From Bacillus tianshenii (lineage in GTDB: Bacteria > Bacillota > Bacilli > Bacillales > Bacillaceae_N), in NCBI GenBank assembly GCA_020524525.2, contig CP129018.1, positions 2,918,115 to 2,982,114 on the forward strand: a DNA stretch of 64,000 nucleotides, in the 5' to 3' direction. The position numbers and the translations under genes are program-made. Below, in pieces: positions 9,798-19,393 of this stretch; position 1 is the stretch's first letter, and each line of letters starts with the position of its first letter. Under the pieces are notes generated by a model, which was not told the origin of the DNA, did not search any database, and saw only the letters and a list, made by a program, of their open reading frames with translations.

Positions 9798-10307
9798 CTA
9801 TTTGCTTTCTCTCGCTTCTCGTTCTTCTTTTGTATAAATAATTCGCATCGGATTGCCGCCAGCAAGCGCTCCTGCTGGTACATCTCTATGTACAAGTGTT
9901 GCAGCTGAAACGACCGCTCCGTCACCAATTTTCACCCCTGGAAGAATGGTGGAATTTGCGCCGATCATAACCTCATCACCTATTTCAACCTTGCCAAGAC
10001 GGTATTCTTCAATTAAATATTCATGTGCTAAAATCGTTGTATTATAGCCTACCACCGAATTACGCCCAACTGTAATCAATTCAGGAAACATAATATCTGG
10101 GACAACCATGAAAGCAAATGCCGTCTTCTCACCGATTTCCATCCGCAAAAATGTCCGATAAAGCCAATTCTTCAGCCTGAAAGATGGCGTATAACGTCCT
10201 ATTAAAATAATGATGACGTTCTTTAGCACCTTCATAAAAGGAACAGTACGGTATACTTGCCAAAGAGAATTAGAACCAGTTACTGGATAACGGGTCGTCC
10301 TTCTCAC
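9798..10307 (-). CDS. Left-handed beta-helix acyltransferase (YvoF-like)
   Basis: A 169-residue hexapeptide-repeat acetyltransferase-like protein. From about residue 75 on, repeats such as ITVGRNSVVGYNTTIL, VEIGDEVMIGANSTILPGVKIGDGAVV and AGGNPMRIIYT form the left-handed beta helix and the usual CoA-site end. The first 50 residues are basic and partly hydrophobic. The acceptor is unknown. It starts at a GTG overlapping the ppaX stop, and the yvoD-ppaX-yvoF order matches B. subtilis. It is probably co-transcribed with these genes. Confidence 0.85.
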   Translation of the reverse strand: MRRTTRYPVTGSNSLWQVYRTVPFMKVLKNVIIILIGRYTPSFRLKNWLYRTFLRMEIGEKTAFAFMVVPDIMFPELITVGRNSVVGYNTTILAHEYLIEEYRLGKVEIGDEVMIGANSTILPGVKIGDGAVVSAATLVHRDVPAGALAGGNPMRIIYTKEEREARESK

Positions 10308-10951
10308 TAAGCATCTACTCCAAGAATTCTCAAAATATCAGACATATGCTCAAACATATAGTCTGGCTTTAACTCCTCTAAATGCTCACGTCCCTTTACA
10401 GTCCATGCAACACCAGCTGTTAATGTTCCTGCATTCTTACCCGCTTCAATGTCATGGTGATTATCACCAATCATGATCGCTGTCTCTGCCTTTGAACCAA
10501 GCTGAAATAGAGCAAGGTTAACTGGCTCAGGGTTTGGCTTTGCATTTGTAACATCATCTAGCGTAACGACGACTTCAAAGAACTCTCCAAGTCCTGTCAG
10601 CTTTAAACCCATTTCAACCGTTTGACGTAGCTTTGTAGTCACGATTCCAAGCTTATACCCTTTCTTATGCAGAGCTTGAATTGTATCAAATACTCCGTCA
10701 AACTCTGTTACAAGCTCATCATGCTTGTCGTGATTAAATGTACGGTATACTTTGACCATTTCATCTACTCGTTCAGGGTTCAAAGCATGGAAACTGTCAT
10801 AAAGAGGTGGTCCGATAAATTGCAGAACATCCTCCCGCGTATATTCACCTGGAAAGTATTGTTCTAATGTGTGCAAGAATGAGTTTATAATTAAATCATT
10901 TGTATCAATTAATGTTCCATCTAAGTCAAAAAGCAGTGTATCAACCTTCAT
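10307..10951 (-). CDS. ppaX: Pyrophosphatase PpaX (HAD superfamily)
   Basis: A 214-residue HAD hydrolase. Motif I is [14 protein letters not shown] near the N-terminus, motif II is IVTTKLR, and motif III/IV is [16 protein letters not shown]. In B. subtilis PpaX hydrolyses the pyrophosphate released when HprK dephosphorylates P-Ser-HPr, and it is encoded close to hprK; the same neighbourhood is kept here. The start chosen is the ATG at 10951, preceded by AAGGAAG, which gives the family length; a longer frame beginning at 10996 would overlap yvoD by far more. As placed, it overlaps the end of yvoD by 11 bases. Confidence 0.93.
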   Translation of the reverse strand: MKVDTLLFDLDGTLIDTNDLIINSFLHTLEQYFPGEYTREDVLQFIGPPLYDSFHALNPERVDEMVKVYRTFNHDKHDELVTEFDGVFDTIQALHKKGYKLGIVTTKLRQTVEMGLKLTGLGEFFEVVVTLDDVTNAKPNPEPVNLALFQLGSKAETAIMIGDNHHDIEAGKNAGTLTAGVAWTVKGREHLEELKPDYMFEHMSDILRILGVDA

Positions 10952-11882
10952 AAGTGGCTTCCTTTCTATGCGTTTGTTGCAATCTATTCCATACAAATCC
11001 GATAACAGCCGTTAATAAGACAGCTGTTACAAGCCTAACAACAAGTAAAGGCCAAACCGGAATACCTAATGGAATAAAAATAAGTGTATCTTCTACTACA
11101 GCGTGGCACGCGACAAGAAAAATAAACGCTAAATATAAATCTTTCTTCTCCACACCATCTTCTTTCACAGCTTGAATCATAACACCTGCACCGTATGCTA
11201 GACCAAACACAAGTCCAGCAGCTAACGTTGTGGATGTATTCTCTTTCATGCCGAGCATTTTTGTGAAAGGAGATACCCAGCGTGAAAAAGTATCAAGCCA
11301 AGATAGGTCTTTCATAATTTGAATAAAAACCATTAGCGGTATAACAATTGCCGCTAACTGCAGAATCCCAAAACCAGCCTTCTCAACTGCTTCTAGAGCA
11401 ATATTGCCCCAGCCTGTTATTTCCTTGTCTGAGGAAGGGACCATTCCGTATTTCGCAAGCTCACTGCCTCCATTCCATACAAGGTTAATAACAACCGCGG
11501 AGACAAGAGCAAGACCAATCCGGACAAGCGCCACAACCCACAGCTTAATACCAACCTTTGCTGCAACGGTCGATTCAATCAATAAGTTATGTGAAAAAGA
11601 CAGCATAACCGCAAGAATGAAGACTTCCTTCACCGTTAAATCAAGCGTCAAGATCGCTCCAATAGCAGCATATAGATTTAGAAAATTACCTAGCACTAAA
11701 GGAATGGATGCATCCCCAGATAAGCCGATCCATTTCATCAAAGGCTCAAGCTGTTCAATTACCCAAGGCAATACAGGCGTATACTGCAAAAATGTCACAA
11801 TCAACGTAATCGGAAAGATCACCTTTCCGAGTGTCCACGTTGTTTTCAACCCCGCTTTCAAACCGCGCACAACCATCTGCAC
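10941..11882 (-). CDS. Nucleoside-recognition (Gate) domain membrane protein, YvoD-like
   Basis: A 313-residue integral membrane protein with about eight hydrophobic helices arranged as two Gate-type halves, the fold shared by nucleoside-recognition and spore-maturation SpmA/B families. The second half contains [17 protein letters not shown]. Substrate and role are unknown. A GTG start is supported by GGGGAGG seven bases upstream. It lies between lgt and ppaX as in B. subtilis, and ends 11 bases into ppaX, so the two are coupled. Confidence 0.85.
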   Translation of the reverse strand: MQMVVRGLKAGLKTTWTLGKVIFPITLIVTFLQYTPVLPWVIEQLEPLMKWIGLSGDASIPLVLGNFLNLYAAIGAILTLDLTVKEVFILAVMLSFSHNLLIESTVAAKVGIKLWVVALVRIGLALVSAVVINLVWNGGSELAKYGMVPSSDKEITGWGNIALEAVEKAGFGILQLAAIVIPLMVFIQIMKDLSWLDTFSRWVSPFTKMLGMKENTSTTLAAGLVFGLAYGAGVMIQAVKEDGVEKKDLYLAFIFLVACHAVVEDTLIFIPLGIPVWPLLVVRLVTAVLLTAVIGFVWNRLQQTHRKEATYEG

Positions 11883-11914
11883 TTTTGTTCCTCCCCTTCA
11901 CCAAATCGAAATCA

Positions 11915-12733
11915 TTACTTCTTTACTGTGTCTAAATAATTGATTTTCGCATAACCTTTAACCCGTCGAAATACCCACAAAGCAATAGCCGCCACAATTA
12001 AAGCAATGGAAATAACTTGGGCCATTCGCAAAGAGTTTGTCAGCATTAAACTATCAGTCCGCATTCCTTCAACAAAGAATCTCCCTAACGAATACCACAT
12101 CACATAGCTTAAGAAAATTTCTCCGCGTTTTAAATTAACTTTACGTAAGGCAATTAAAATCACGACCCCTGCAAAATTCCAAATCGATTCATACAAAAAT
12201 GTCGGATGGTGATAAGCACCATTAATGTACATTTGGTCAATGATGAAATCAGGCAAATACAAACTTTCAAGAAACTGACGTGAAACCTCTCCGCCAAAGG
12301 CTTCCTGATTCATAAAGTTTCCCCACCGCCCGATTGCTTGACCGAGAATAATGCTTGGTGCGGCAATATCAGCTAAATGCCAGAACGAGAACCCTTTTTT
12401 CTTCGTAAAAACATAGCCGGTAATCAAAGCACCGATTAAACCGCCATGAATCGCAAGCCCGCCTTCCCAAATGGCAAAAATATCGCCAGGGTGCTGTGAA
12501 TAATAATCCCACGTAAACAGCACGTAGTAAGCTCTTGCAGATAAAATCGCAATCGGTATCGCAAATAATACGATATCTGTAAATGTCTCTTTCGGATAGC
12601 CGTGCCGTACGCTCTCTCTTGTAGCTAAATAAAGTCCAAGCAAAGCGCCGGTAGCAATAATTACGCCATACCAGTAGATTGTAAGTGGTCCTAGTTGCAG
12701 GAACACTCGGTCCAACTGCTGGATCTCTTCCAT
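11915..12733 (-). CDS. lgt: Prolipoprotein diacylglyceryl transferase
   Basis: A 272-residue, seven-helix membrane enzyme that moves diacylglyceryl from phosphatidylglycerol onto the lipobox Cys of prelipoproteins. It would modify GerC-like and CccB-like lipoproteins encoded in this window. The Lgt signature [14 protein letters not shown] (about residues 137-150) is intact, and the conserved [11 protein letters not shown] and ESIWN segments are present. It is followed by yvoD after 32 bases. In B. subtilis it directly follows hprK; here a repeat array separates them. Confidence 0.97.
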   Translation of the reverse strand: MEEIQQLDRVFLQLGPLTIYWYGVIIATGALLGLYLATRESVRHGYPKETFTDIVLFAIPIAILSARAYYVLFTWDYYSQHPGDIFAIWEGGLAIHGGLIGALITGYVFTKKKGFSFWHLADIAAPSIILGQAIGRWGNFMNQEAFGGEVSRQFLESLYLPDFIIDQMYINGAYHHPTFLYESIWNFAGVVILIALRKVNLKRGEIFLSYVMWYSLGRFFVEGMRTDSLMLTNSLRMAQVISIALIVAAIALWVFRRVKGYAKINYLDTVKK

Positions 12734-12774
12734 CTCTTCAACTCCTTCTCATCAACAAAACCTTTCATCTAGAA

Positions 12775-13195
12775 GCGTGCAAAGCACAACGGAGTGGAGC
12801 TCCGCCCTTTTTCAACCTCTTCGAATACTCACCTTGAAACTTCAATAAAAGCGGTGTGAGCGCAACGGAGTGGAGCTCCGCCCTTTTTCAACCTCTTTGA
12901 ATACTCACCTTGAAACTTCAATAAAAGCGGTGCGAGCGCAACGAAGTGAAGCTCCGCCCTTTTTCGACCTCTTCGAATACTCACCTTGAAACTTCAATAA
13001 AAGCGGTGCGAGCGCAACGGAGTGGAGCTCCGCCCTTTTTCAACCTCTTCGAATATTCTCCCTGAAACTTCAATAAAAGCGGTGCGAGCGCAACGGAGTG
13101 GAGCTCCGCCCTTTTTCAACCTCTTCGAATACTCACCTTGAAACTTCAATAAAAGCGGTGTGAGCGCAACGGAGTGGAGCTCCGCCCTTTTTCAA
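12775..13195. repeat. Tandem array of a 76-bp repeat between hprK and lgt
   Basis: Six cores of one unit start at 12775, 12851, 12927, 13003, 13079 and 13155, each exactly 76 bases apart. The first copy is degenerate at its outer edge and the last stops at the hprK stop codon. A unit contains GCGGTG-GAGCGCAACGG, the palindrome GGAGCTCC, CCCTTTTTC, TTCGAA and a TTGAA/TTCAA inverted repeat. Copies are almost identical; the third has G-to-A changes that break GGAGCTCC. Since 76 is not a multiple of three, no reading frame can run through the array unbroken in register, so it is non-coding. A single relative lies at 44326-44363. Confidence 0.95.
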
Positions 13196-14131
13196 CTAGA
13201 AGTCATCATAATCTGTATCTTCAATAACATCTGTCAGACGGTTTGAAAATTGTTCAGCCGCGTTAACTCCCATTCGTTTAAGACGGAAATTCATCGCCGC
13301 TACTTCAATAATAACCGCTAAGTTACGACCAGGGCGAACAGGGATCGTCAGCTTCGGAACGTTCGTATCAATAATTGTCATCATTTCTTCCTCTAGTCCA
13401 AGTCGGTCATATTGCTTCGTGTGATCCCATAGTTCCAAATTAATAACAAGAGAGATCTTCTTATAATTACGAATCGCTCCCGCCCCGAACAATGTCATGA
13501 CATTAATGATGCCGACTCCACGGATTTCTAGTAAATGCTGAATAAGCTCAGGTGCATTCCCTGTTAGTGTATGTTGGTCCTCTTGGCGGATTTCAACACA
13601 ATCATCCGCTACAAGACGATGTCCACGCTTCACAAGCTCAAGCGCGGTCTCACTCTTACCAACACCACTTTTTCCAGTAATTAAGACACCGACACCATAG
13701 ATATCGACAAGAACCCCATGAATCGCAGTACTTGGTGCCAACTTACTTTCTAAATAGTTCGTCAGCATACTAGACAAGCGTGTTGTCTTATATGGTGAAC
13801 GCATAATAGGTACGTCATTTTCTTTAGAAGCCTCAATTAACTCAGCCGGGATATCTAGTTCTCTTGAAATAAACACACCTGGCGTAATGTCGGTACATAA
13901 CCTGTCCATCCGGTCTTTCCGTTCACTTGAATTCAAACGGCTAAAAAACGAAAGCTCTGTTTTACCAAGCAGCTGCAGCCGTTCTGCAGGATAGTAGGTA
14001 AAATAACCAGCCATCTCAAGCCCAGGCCGTGAGATATCACTTGTCGTAATCGGACGATTAATTCCCGCTTCACCGCTGATTAATTCTAATTTAAACTTTT
14101 CAATGACATCTTTTGTCTGTACCTTCGCCAT
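13196..14131 (-). CDS. hprK: HPr kinase/phosphorylase
   Basis: A 311-residue bifunctional enzyme that phosphorylates HPr on Ser46 with ATP and reverses this by phosphorolysis, controlling carbon catabolite repression. The N-terminal domain (about 1-130) precedes the kinase core with the Walker A loop [16 protein letters not shown], the catalytic region [12 protein letters not shown], and the family signature [16 protein letters not shown]-terminal [18 protein letters not shown] is also conserved. The ATG at 14131 has AAGGGGA upstream and gives the family length; a longer frame to 14173 adds an unconserved leader. Its partner ppaX lies three genes downstream. Confidence 0.97.
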   Translation of the reverse strand: MAKVQTKDVIEKFKLELISGEAGINRPITTSDISRPGLEMAGYFTYYPAERLQLLGKTELSFFSRLNSSERKDRMDRLCTDITPGVFISRELDIPAELIEASKENDVPIMRSPYKTTRLSSMLTNYLESKLAPSTAIHGVLVDIYGVGVLITGKSGVGKSETALELVKRGHRLVADDCVEIRQEDQHTLTGNAPELIQHLLEIRGVGIINVMTLFGAGAIRNYKKISLVINLELWDHTKQYDRLGLEEEMMTIIDTNVPKLTIPVRPGRNLAVIIEVAAMNFRLKRMGVNAAEQFSNRLTDVIEDTDYDDF

Positions 14132-14185
14132 TGCTGATTCCCCTTTGTAGTATATTAATTTGAACCTGTGCATTTTATCTGCAAA

Positions 14186-14215
14186 ATCAACTAATGAATT
14201 CGTTAATCAGTTGAT
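14186..14215. promoter_or_regulatory. 30-bp imperfect palindrome in the hprK leader
   Basis: Arms ATCAACT and AGTTGAT enclose a largely symmetric 16-base centre around GAATTC. It lies just downstream of the predicted hprK -10 box, where an operator or a leader RNA stem could act. No matching regulator is recognised. Confidence 0.4.
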
Positions 14216-14219
14216 TCTT

Positions 14220-14228
14220 ATTGTAGCA
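14220..14228 (-). promoter_or_regulatory. Extended -10 promoter for hprK
   Basis: Minus strand TGCTACAAT, an extended -10; no good -35 is visible. It leaves a leader of roughly 80 bases before hprK. Confidence 0.4.
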
Positions 14229-14282
14229 CTTTTTTCAAGTACAAAAAAAGCAGAACCCCCGTCTATACACCGATAAACAAAT

Positions 14283-14308
14283 AAAAAATGCCCCTACAAC
14301 AGGAGCAT
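14283..14308 (-). terminator. Terminator of the yvl operon
   Basis: Stem ATGCTCCT / AGGGGCAT (with a T-G pair) and a five-base loop, followed on the minus strand by TTTTTTAT; it begins at the yvlD stop codon. Confidence 0.85.
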
Positions 14309-14670
14309 TAGCTGCGCTTTTCTGTAAATCGCTCAATCACGAATTTCTGAAGCAGTAAATTTAATAACGAAATAATAATAGAAGCAATGATTGCTGTGCC
14401 AAATCCATCAATGACAAACGAATCACCCATCAACCCTTGCGTAATCATAAGCGTAATCGCATTGATAATAAAGAGAAACAGCCCTAACGTCAGTACCGTG
14501 ACAGGTAAAGTGAGCAGTATAAGGAATGGCTTGACGATCACATTTAAGATAGACAGCAATACACTTGCTATGATTGCTGCTCCAATTCCTTCTAGATAAA
14601 AGGAATCCATATAGCCCGCCACAACTATCAAAACGATGCTGTTGACGAGCAAATGAACGAGCCATCTCAT
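14308..14670 (-). CDS. yvlD: Phage-holin-superfamily-4 membrane protein (YvlD-like)
   Basis: A 120-residue protein with four hydrophobic helices and little else, matching the YvlD / holin-4 type. The pattern NVIVKPFLILLTLPVTVLTLG followed by FIINAITL is typical of that family. It lies in the cytoplasmic membrane; the molecular role is not established. Its ATG overlaps the yvlC stop by four bases. It is last in a four-gene operon that appears to be sigW-controlled, consistent with an envelope-stress role. Confidence 0.88.
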   Translation of the reverse strand: MRWLVHLLVNSIVLIVVAGYMDSFYLEGIGAAIIASVLLSILNVIVKPFLILLTLPVTVLTLGLFLFIINAITLMITQGLMGDSFVIDGFGTAIIASIIISLLNLLLQKFVIERFTEKRS

Positions 14671-14870
14671 GACTCAATAACCCCTGTATCACGAGGAAGG
14701 ACAAATGATGCAATTACATAGGCAAGCGCTAACGGAAAGACTGTTGTGGCAATCATTAAGACGACGAAAATGATGCGGATAATCGTCGGGTCAACATTAA
14801 TATACTCCGCAATACCGCCTAACACACCGCTAACTTTTCGATTTCTACGTGAACGATATAATTTCTTCAT
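14667..14870 (-). CDS. yvlC: PspC-domain membrane protein (YvlC-like)
   Basis: A 67-residue PspC-domain protein: LYRSRRNRKVSGVLGGIAEY followed by NVDPTIIRIIFVVLMI and one further hydrophobic helix. PspC domains sit in the membrane and take part in phage-shock-type envelope-stress responses. The ATG at 14870 has GGAGG eight bases upstream; a five-codon longer frame is less likely. It lies between yvlB and yvlD as in B. subtilis. Confidence 0.9.
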   Translation of the reverse strand: MKKLYRSRRNRKVSGVLGGIAEYINVDPTIIRIIFVVLMIATTVFPLALAYVIASFVLPRDTGVIES

Positions 14871-14889
14871 TACACACACCTCCAAAAAC

Positions 14890-15972
14890 TTATCGATGCT
14901 TCACAAACACAGAGCCTGCTTTCGCCTCTGCCTCTAGCTGTAATGAATGCTCACTTCCATCATTCGTTGTGAATTTCATTTCCTTTTGGACAACATCTTT
15001 TGTTTCATTCATCGTACTGATATTTTCTAAGTAACAACCAAACCGGCCTAGATTTGATTTCAATGTACCGTGAACTTCAATATTCTTTGGTACAAATACA
15101 TCGATACTGCCTGTTTTTGTATTCAGAAAGATACTGCGACTGTTTGAATCTGTAAGTGTACATTCAATATTCCCGCTAAAGCTTTTTAAGTCTACTTTTT
15201 CATAAGACCCGTGCGTAACGATGCGACCATTTAATGTTTCAATATCAAGGTCTTTCGCCTGACTGTGTTCAAGCATCACTTTTCCGTTCGCTGCTTCAAG
15301 CTCAATATCTGTTCCTTGAATACGCGCAAATCGAATGGCACCATTTGCTGTTTTTGCTTGCAATGATTTCACTTCAAGCTTCTCTCCTGACACTTGGCCA
15401 TTAAATGTACGGATATTAATTTTCTCATAATGTGAACGAGGGATATAGAGAACAGTTTGGACTTTAATCGTTTTGCGTTGCATGGAGAAGTACATCCGCT
15501 CACCTTCCACTGTAAAGCGAGCATCTTTCAAAAACTCTTCTCGTGCATGCTCTTCATCTCGTGCCTTAAATACTTGCACATCACATTCAATCCTCACATC
15601 CTGCTCATCCCACGGCATACATTTGACGCTTCCATTCGCAATGTCTACATAAATGCTTTTCAAATCGACATCTTTTTGCTGAAAAATGTGATTGACTGCA
15701 TACGACGTACCAAAATTAAAATCAAAATCCACATCTTTAATTTTCTTAATCGCCGTTTCGACGAAATCAGAAAATCTCGGTCTTTTTGCTTCTTTCTTAT
15801 GTGTAGACTGCTCGGCATTTTCCCAGTCAACATCTACTGAAAGCGAAGTATCAGTTGAATTCGGCTCAACATTTCGGTCCCGCTCTAATGATTCAAGTAA
15901 TTTAAGTGCTTCTTCCGCTGAAAGCATTCCATCTTCCACCATCTTCAAAATACGCTTACGTTCGTCCGCCAT
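14890..15972 (-). CDS. yvlB: DUF4097-type adhesin-like protein with SHOCT-like N-terminus (YvlB-like)
   Basis: A 360-residue soluble protein. The first 35 residues (ERKRILKMVEDGMLSAEEALKLLESL) form the short helical domain found at the start of YvlB proteins. After a linker comes a repetitive beta-strand region (about 110-330) with repeated phrases such as KSLQAKTANGAIRF, DIELEAANGKVMLEH and DIETLNGRIVTHGSY, the DUF4097 right-handed beta structure. No signal peptide is seen. The ATG at 15972 follows GGAGG by seven bases. In B. subtilis the yvl operon answers to sigW and contributes to envelope-stress resistance; a similar role is inferred. Confidence 0.88.
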   Translation of the reverse strand: MADERKRILKMVEDGMLSAEEALKLLESLERDRNVEPNSTDTSLSVDVDWENAEQSTHKKEAKRPRFSDFVETAIKKIKDVDFDFNFGTSYAVNHIFQQKDVDLKSIYVDIANGSVKCMPWDEQDVRIECDVQVFKARDEEHAREEFLKDARFTVEGERMYFSMQRKTIKVQTVLYIPRSHYEKINIRTFNGQVSGEKLEVKSLQAKTANGAIRFARIQGTDIELEAANGKVMLEHSQAKDLDIETLNGRIVTHGSYEKVDLKSFSGNIECTLTDSNSRSIFLNTKTGSIDVFVPKNIEVHGTLKSNLGRFGCYLENISTMNETKDVVQKEMKFTTNDGSEHSLQLEAEAKAGSVFVKHR

Positions 15973-15997
15973 CCTGCTTCCTCCCTCATCATTTGGA

Positions 15998-16309
15998 TTA
16001 ATCATTTAATACCTTTACACCTTTAATAATATTCCAGATCAACACGACAAGATTCACACCACCAACAATTAAAGCAGTAAACACAAGCAGCCAAAAGCTC
16101 GGCTCCATATTTGCCAACCCATTTGCCACGAACACAAGAACCGCTGCGACAATTGTAATAAACGGAATTAAATGTGATAACAACGCCGATTTGGCGTGCT
16201 GCTTTGTACTCATATCACTTGAAACAATATATACGATTATTGGAAAAATAAACCCTGCAAAGAAAATACTAAAATAACAAAGTGATGAAAGAATTCGGTT
16301 TGTCTCCAT
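15998..16309 (-). CDS. DUF4870-like small membrane protein (YvlA position)
   Basis: A 103-residue protein with three hydrophobic segments. ILSSLCYFSIFFAGFIFPII followed by STKQHAKSALLSHLIP resembles the DUF4870 family of small bacterial membrane proteins. It is first in the yvl operon, where B. subtilis has yvlA. The ATG at 16309 is preceded by GGAGGAGAAGG; a longer frame reaching 16378 would run across the sigW promoter and is rejected. Function unknown; placement suggests membrane stress. Confidence 0.75.
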   Translation of the reverse strand: METNRILSSLCYFSIFFAGFIFPIIVYIVSSDMSTKQHAKSALLSHLIPFITIVAAVLVFVANGLANMEPSFWLLVFTALIVGGVNLVVLIWNIIKGVKVLND

Positions 16310-16339
16310 AATATCCTTCTCCTCCCTTGTAAAAATATA

Positions 16340-16365
16340 TACGTATGTGTGGGCCAAATGTTTCA
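16340..16365 (-). promoter_or_regulatory. SigW (ECF) promoter of the yvl operon
   Basis: Minus strand TGAAAC (16365-16360), 16 bases, CGTAT starting at 16343. This is a near-exact match to the known B. subtilis sigW consensus TGAAAC-N16-CGTA, and the yvl operon is a known sigW target there. Confidence 0.85.
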
Positions 16366-16417
16366 ACGTTTGCTTCATAGTTGAAAATATGCAGAGTCAA
16401 TTCGGCATATAAAGGAA

Positions 16418-16461
16418 ATACCCGATAACCTGCTGACTCACACAGATCATCGGGTATTTTT
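16418..16461 (-). terminator. Terminator after uvrA
   Basis: Nine-base arms ATACCCGAT / ATCGGGTAT flank a 22-base loop, followed by T-runs on either strand. It ends the uvrBA transcript before the sigW promoter region. Confidence 0.75.
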
Positions 16462-16499
16462 CTTTAGAAAAAGGGGGAGCTAAAATAGTTCTAACTTAC

Positions 16500-19367
16500 T
16501 TAGTTCACTTCCGCCTTTTCAATTCGAGCTTCCATTCGTTTGCGGTCTCGTTCGATAATTGGCTTCATATACTGACCTGTATATGAACGTTCTTCTTTGC
16601 ATATTTCTTCTGGAGTTCCGGTGGCGACGATTTGACCGCCTTTTTCACCGCCTTCTGGACCTAAATCAATGATATAATCGGATGCTTTAATAACATCAAG
16701 GTTATGTTCAATAACAAGCACGGTATCTCCATTTTCAACAAGACGCTGCAGTACTTTCAGCAAACGGGCAATATCGTCCACATGCAACCCTGTTGTCGGC
16801 TCATCCAGAATATACAGCGAACGACCTGTTGAGCGTCGATGCAGTTCGGAAGCAAGCTTCACACGCTGAGCCTCACCACCTGATAGTGTTGTGGCAGGCT
16901 GTCCAAGTGTAATGTAACCGAGTCCTACATCAAAGATCGTCTGTAGCTTACGCTTAATTTTCGGGATATTGCTGAAGAACTCAAGCGCATCCTCGACTGT
17001 CATATCAAGAATATCAGCAATATTCTTGTTCTTATATTTCACTTCAAGCGTTTCACGATTATACCGTTTCCCATCACACACTTCACAAGGCACGTACACA
17101 TCTGGAAGGAAGTGCATTTCAATCTTAATAATCCCATCACCACGACATGCTTCACACCGTCCACCTTTCACATTGAAGCTGAAACGGCCTTTTTTATAGC
17201 CGCGCATTTTTGCTTCATTTGTTTGCGCGAATACGTCACGAATATCATCGAACACACCTGTGTAGGTGGCAGGGTTGGAACGTGGTGTACGCCCGATTGG
17301 CGATTGATCGATGTCGATTACTTTATCCAGCTGCTCCATTCCTTTAATTGTTTTATGAGCGCCTGGTTTACTCTTTGCACGATGAAGCTTTTGGGCAAGG
17401 GATTTATAGAGCACTTCATTGATAAGTGTGCTTTTTCCAGAACCAGACACACCTGTGACACATGTAAAGAGGCCAAGCGGGATGCTGACATCGACGTTTT
17501 GCAAGTTATTTTCTTTCGCACCTACAATCTCGATTTTCCGGTCACTAGGCTGTCTCCGTTCATATGGAAGCGGGATGAACTTCTTCCCTGATAGATACTG
17601 TCCTGTAAGAGACGAATCATCATTCATCACTTCTTTCGGCGTACCTTGTGAAGTAATTTTCCCGCCATGCGCACCAGCTCCTGGACCAATGTCAATTAAG
17701 TAATCAGCCGCAAGCATCGTATCTTCATCATGCTCCACAACAATTAGTGTATTCCCGATATCACGCATATTTTGCAGTGTGCGAATTAGTCGATCATTAT
17801 CTCGTTGGTGAAGGCCGATTGACGGTTCATCTAAAATATAGAGGACACCCGTCAGCCTTGAACCAATCTGTGTCGCCAGACGAATCCGCTGTGCTTCACC
17901 ACCTGACAACGTGCCTGCTGAACGACTTAATGTTAAATAATCAAGCCCAACATTGACGAGAAAACCGAGCCGTTCTTTAATTTCACGCAAAATCATGCGT
18001 GCAATTTTCATATCTTTTTCACTTAATTGCAGCCCATCGAAGAAGTTATATGAATCTTGGACCGAGCGATCCGTTACTTCACCAATGTGCTTGCCGTCTA
18101 TCAATACAGAAAGGCTTTCTTTTTTCAAGCGGTGCCCTTTACAAGATGGACATGCTTTCTGAGCCATATATTTTTCCATTTGCTCACGGATATAATCTGA
18201 GCTTGTTTCTTTGTAACGGCGCTGCACATTGTTGACAACACCTTCGAAATAAATATGGTTTTCGCGTACTTGACCGAAATCATTTTCATAACGGAAATAA
18301 ACTTTTTCCTTGCCGCTTCCGTAAAGAACTTTATCTAACTGACTTTGCGGAATATCCTTCACAGGAATATCCATATCAATGCCGTAGTGATTGCAGACAC
18401 TTTCTAATAGCTGAGGGTAATATTGCGAACTAGTTGGTTCCCATGGTGCTAGCGCATGGTCACGCAACGAGCGTTCCCAATCAGGAATCACAAGATCAAG
18501 GTCGACCTCAAGCTTTGTACCAAGCCCATCACATTTCGGACATGCTCCATATGGACTGTTAAATGAAAACATGCGCGGCTCTAGCTCACCAATTGAAAAG
18601 CCACAATATGGACAAGCATGATGCTCACTGAAAAGAAGCTCATCTCCATCAATCAGGTCGATTTTTACTTTTCCATCTGCTAGGCGTAAGGCGGTTTGTA
18701 AGGAATCTGCAAGACGAGATTCCACACCTTCTTTGACGACAATACGGTCAATCACAACTTCAATTGAATGCTTCTTATTCTTCTCAAGCTCAATCTCTTC
18801 TGTGACTTCACGCATTTCCCCATTCACACGAAGACGCACATAACCCTGTTTCTTAATCTCTTCAAGCGTCTTCACGTGCGTACCTTTTCGACCTGATACA
18901 ACGGGTGCTAATACTTGAAGCTTTGTCCGTTCTGGATATTCGAGAATTCGGTCCACCATCTGCTGAATTGTTTGCGATGTAATTTCAATTCCATGCTTCG
19001 GACAAATCGGCTTACCTACTCGTGCATATAATAAACGCAAATAATCATAGATTTCCGTAACCGTTCCAACTGTTGAACGCGGGTTTCGGCTTGTTGTTTT
19101 TTGGTCAATTGAAATCGCTGGTGAAAGTCCTTCAATTGAATCAACATCAGGCTTATCCATCTGACCGAGAAATTGACGCGCATATGCTGAGAGGGATTCA
19201 ACGTAACGCCGCTGCCCTTCTGCATAAATCGTGTCAAATGCTAATGACGATTTCCCCGACCCTGATAATCCTGTTAAGACAACAAGCTTATCGCGCGGAA
19301 TTTCTATATCAACATTTTTTAAATTGTGGGCGCGTGCCCCTTTTACGATAATATCTTTCACAGACAT
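16500..19367 (-). CDS. uvrA: Excinuclease ABC subunit A
   Basis: A 955-residue ABC-type ATPase that, as a dimer with UvrB, searches DNA for bulky lesions. Both Walker A motifs ([12 protein letters not shown] near residue 35 and [12 protein letters not shown] near 645) and both ABC signatures ([24 protein letters not shown]) are present. The zinc sites [21 protein letters not shown]-type and [27 protein letters not shown]-type are split here for brevity but intact. The ATG at 19367 follows GGAAGG by nine bases. It is 26 bases downstream of uvrB and shares its LexA-controlled promoter. Confidence 0.98.
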   Translation of the reverse strand: MSVKDIIVKGARAHNLKNVDIEIPRDKLVVLTGLSGSGKSSLAFDTIYAEGQRRYVESLSAYARQFLGQMDKPDVDSIEGLSPAISIDQKTTSRNPRSTVGTVTEIYDYLRLLYARVGKPICPKHGIEITSQTIQQMVDRILEYPERTKLQVLAPVVSGRKGTHVKTLEEIKKQGYVRLRVNGEMREVTEEIELEKNKKHSIEVVIDRIVVKEGVESRLADSLQTALRLADGKVKIDLIDGDELLFSEHHACPYCGFSIGELEPRMFSFNSPYGACPKCDGLGTKLEVDLDLVIPDWERSLRDHALAPWEPTSSQYYPQLLESVCNHYGIDMDIPVKDIPQSQLDKVLYGSGKEKVYFRYENDFGQVRENHIYFEGVVNNVQRRYKETSSDYIREQMEKYMAQKACPSCKGHRLKKESLSVLIDGKHIGEVTDRSVQDSYNFFDGLQLSEKDMKIARMILREIKERLGFLVNVGLDYLTLSRSAGTLSGGEAQRIRLATQIGSRLTGVLYILDEPSIGLHQRDNDRLIRTLQNMRDIGNTLIVVEHDEDTMLAADYLIDIGPGAGAHGGKITSQGTPKEVMNDDSSLTGQYLSGKKFIPLPYERRQPSDRKIEIVGAKENNLQNVDVSIPLGLFTCVTGVSGSGKSTLINEVLYKSLAQKLHRAKSKPGAHKTIKGMEQLDKVIDIDQSPIGRTPRSNPATYTGVFDDIRDVFAQTNEAKMRGYKKGRFSFNVKGGRCEACRGDGIIKIEMHFLPDVYVPCEVCDGKRYNRETLEVKYKNKNIADILDMTVEDALEFFSNIPKIKRKLQTIFDVGLGYITLGQPATTLSGGEAQRVKLASELHRRSTGRSLYILDEPTTGLHVDDIARLLKVLQRLVENGDTVLVIEHNLDVIKASDYIIDLGPEGGEKGGQIVATGTPEEICKEERSYTGQYMKPIIERDRKRMEARIEKAEVN

Positions 19368-19393
19368 CGCCGTCATCCTTCCGCTTTCTATGC

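Noticed and set aside
12775-13195. CRISPR-like array
   Set aside because: Whole 76-base units repeat without unique spacers and no cas gene is near; it is a plain tandem repeat.
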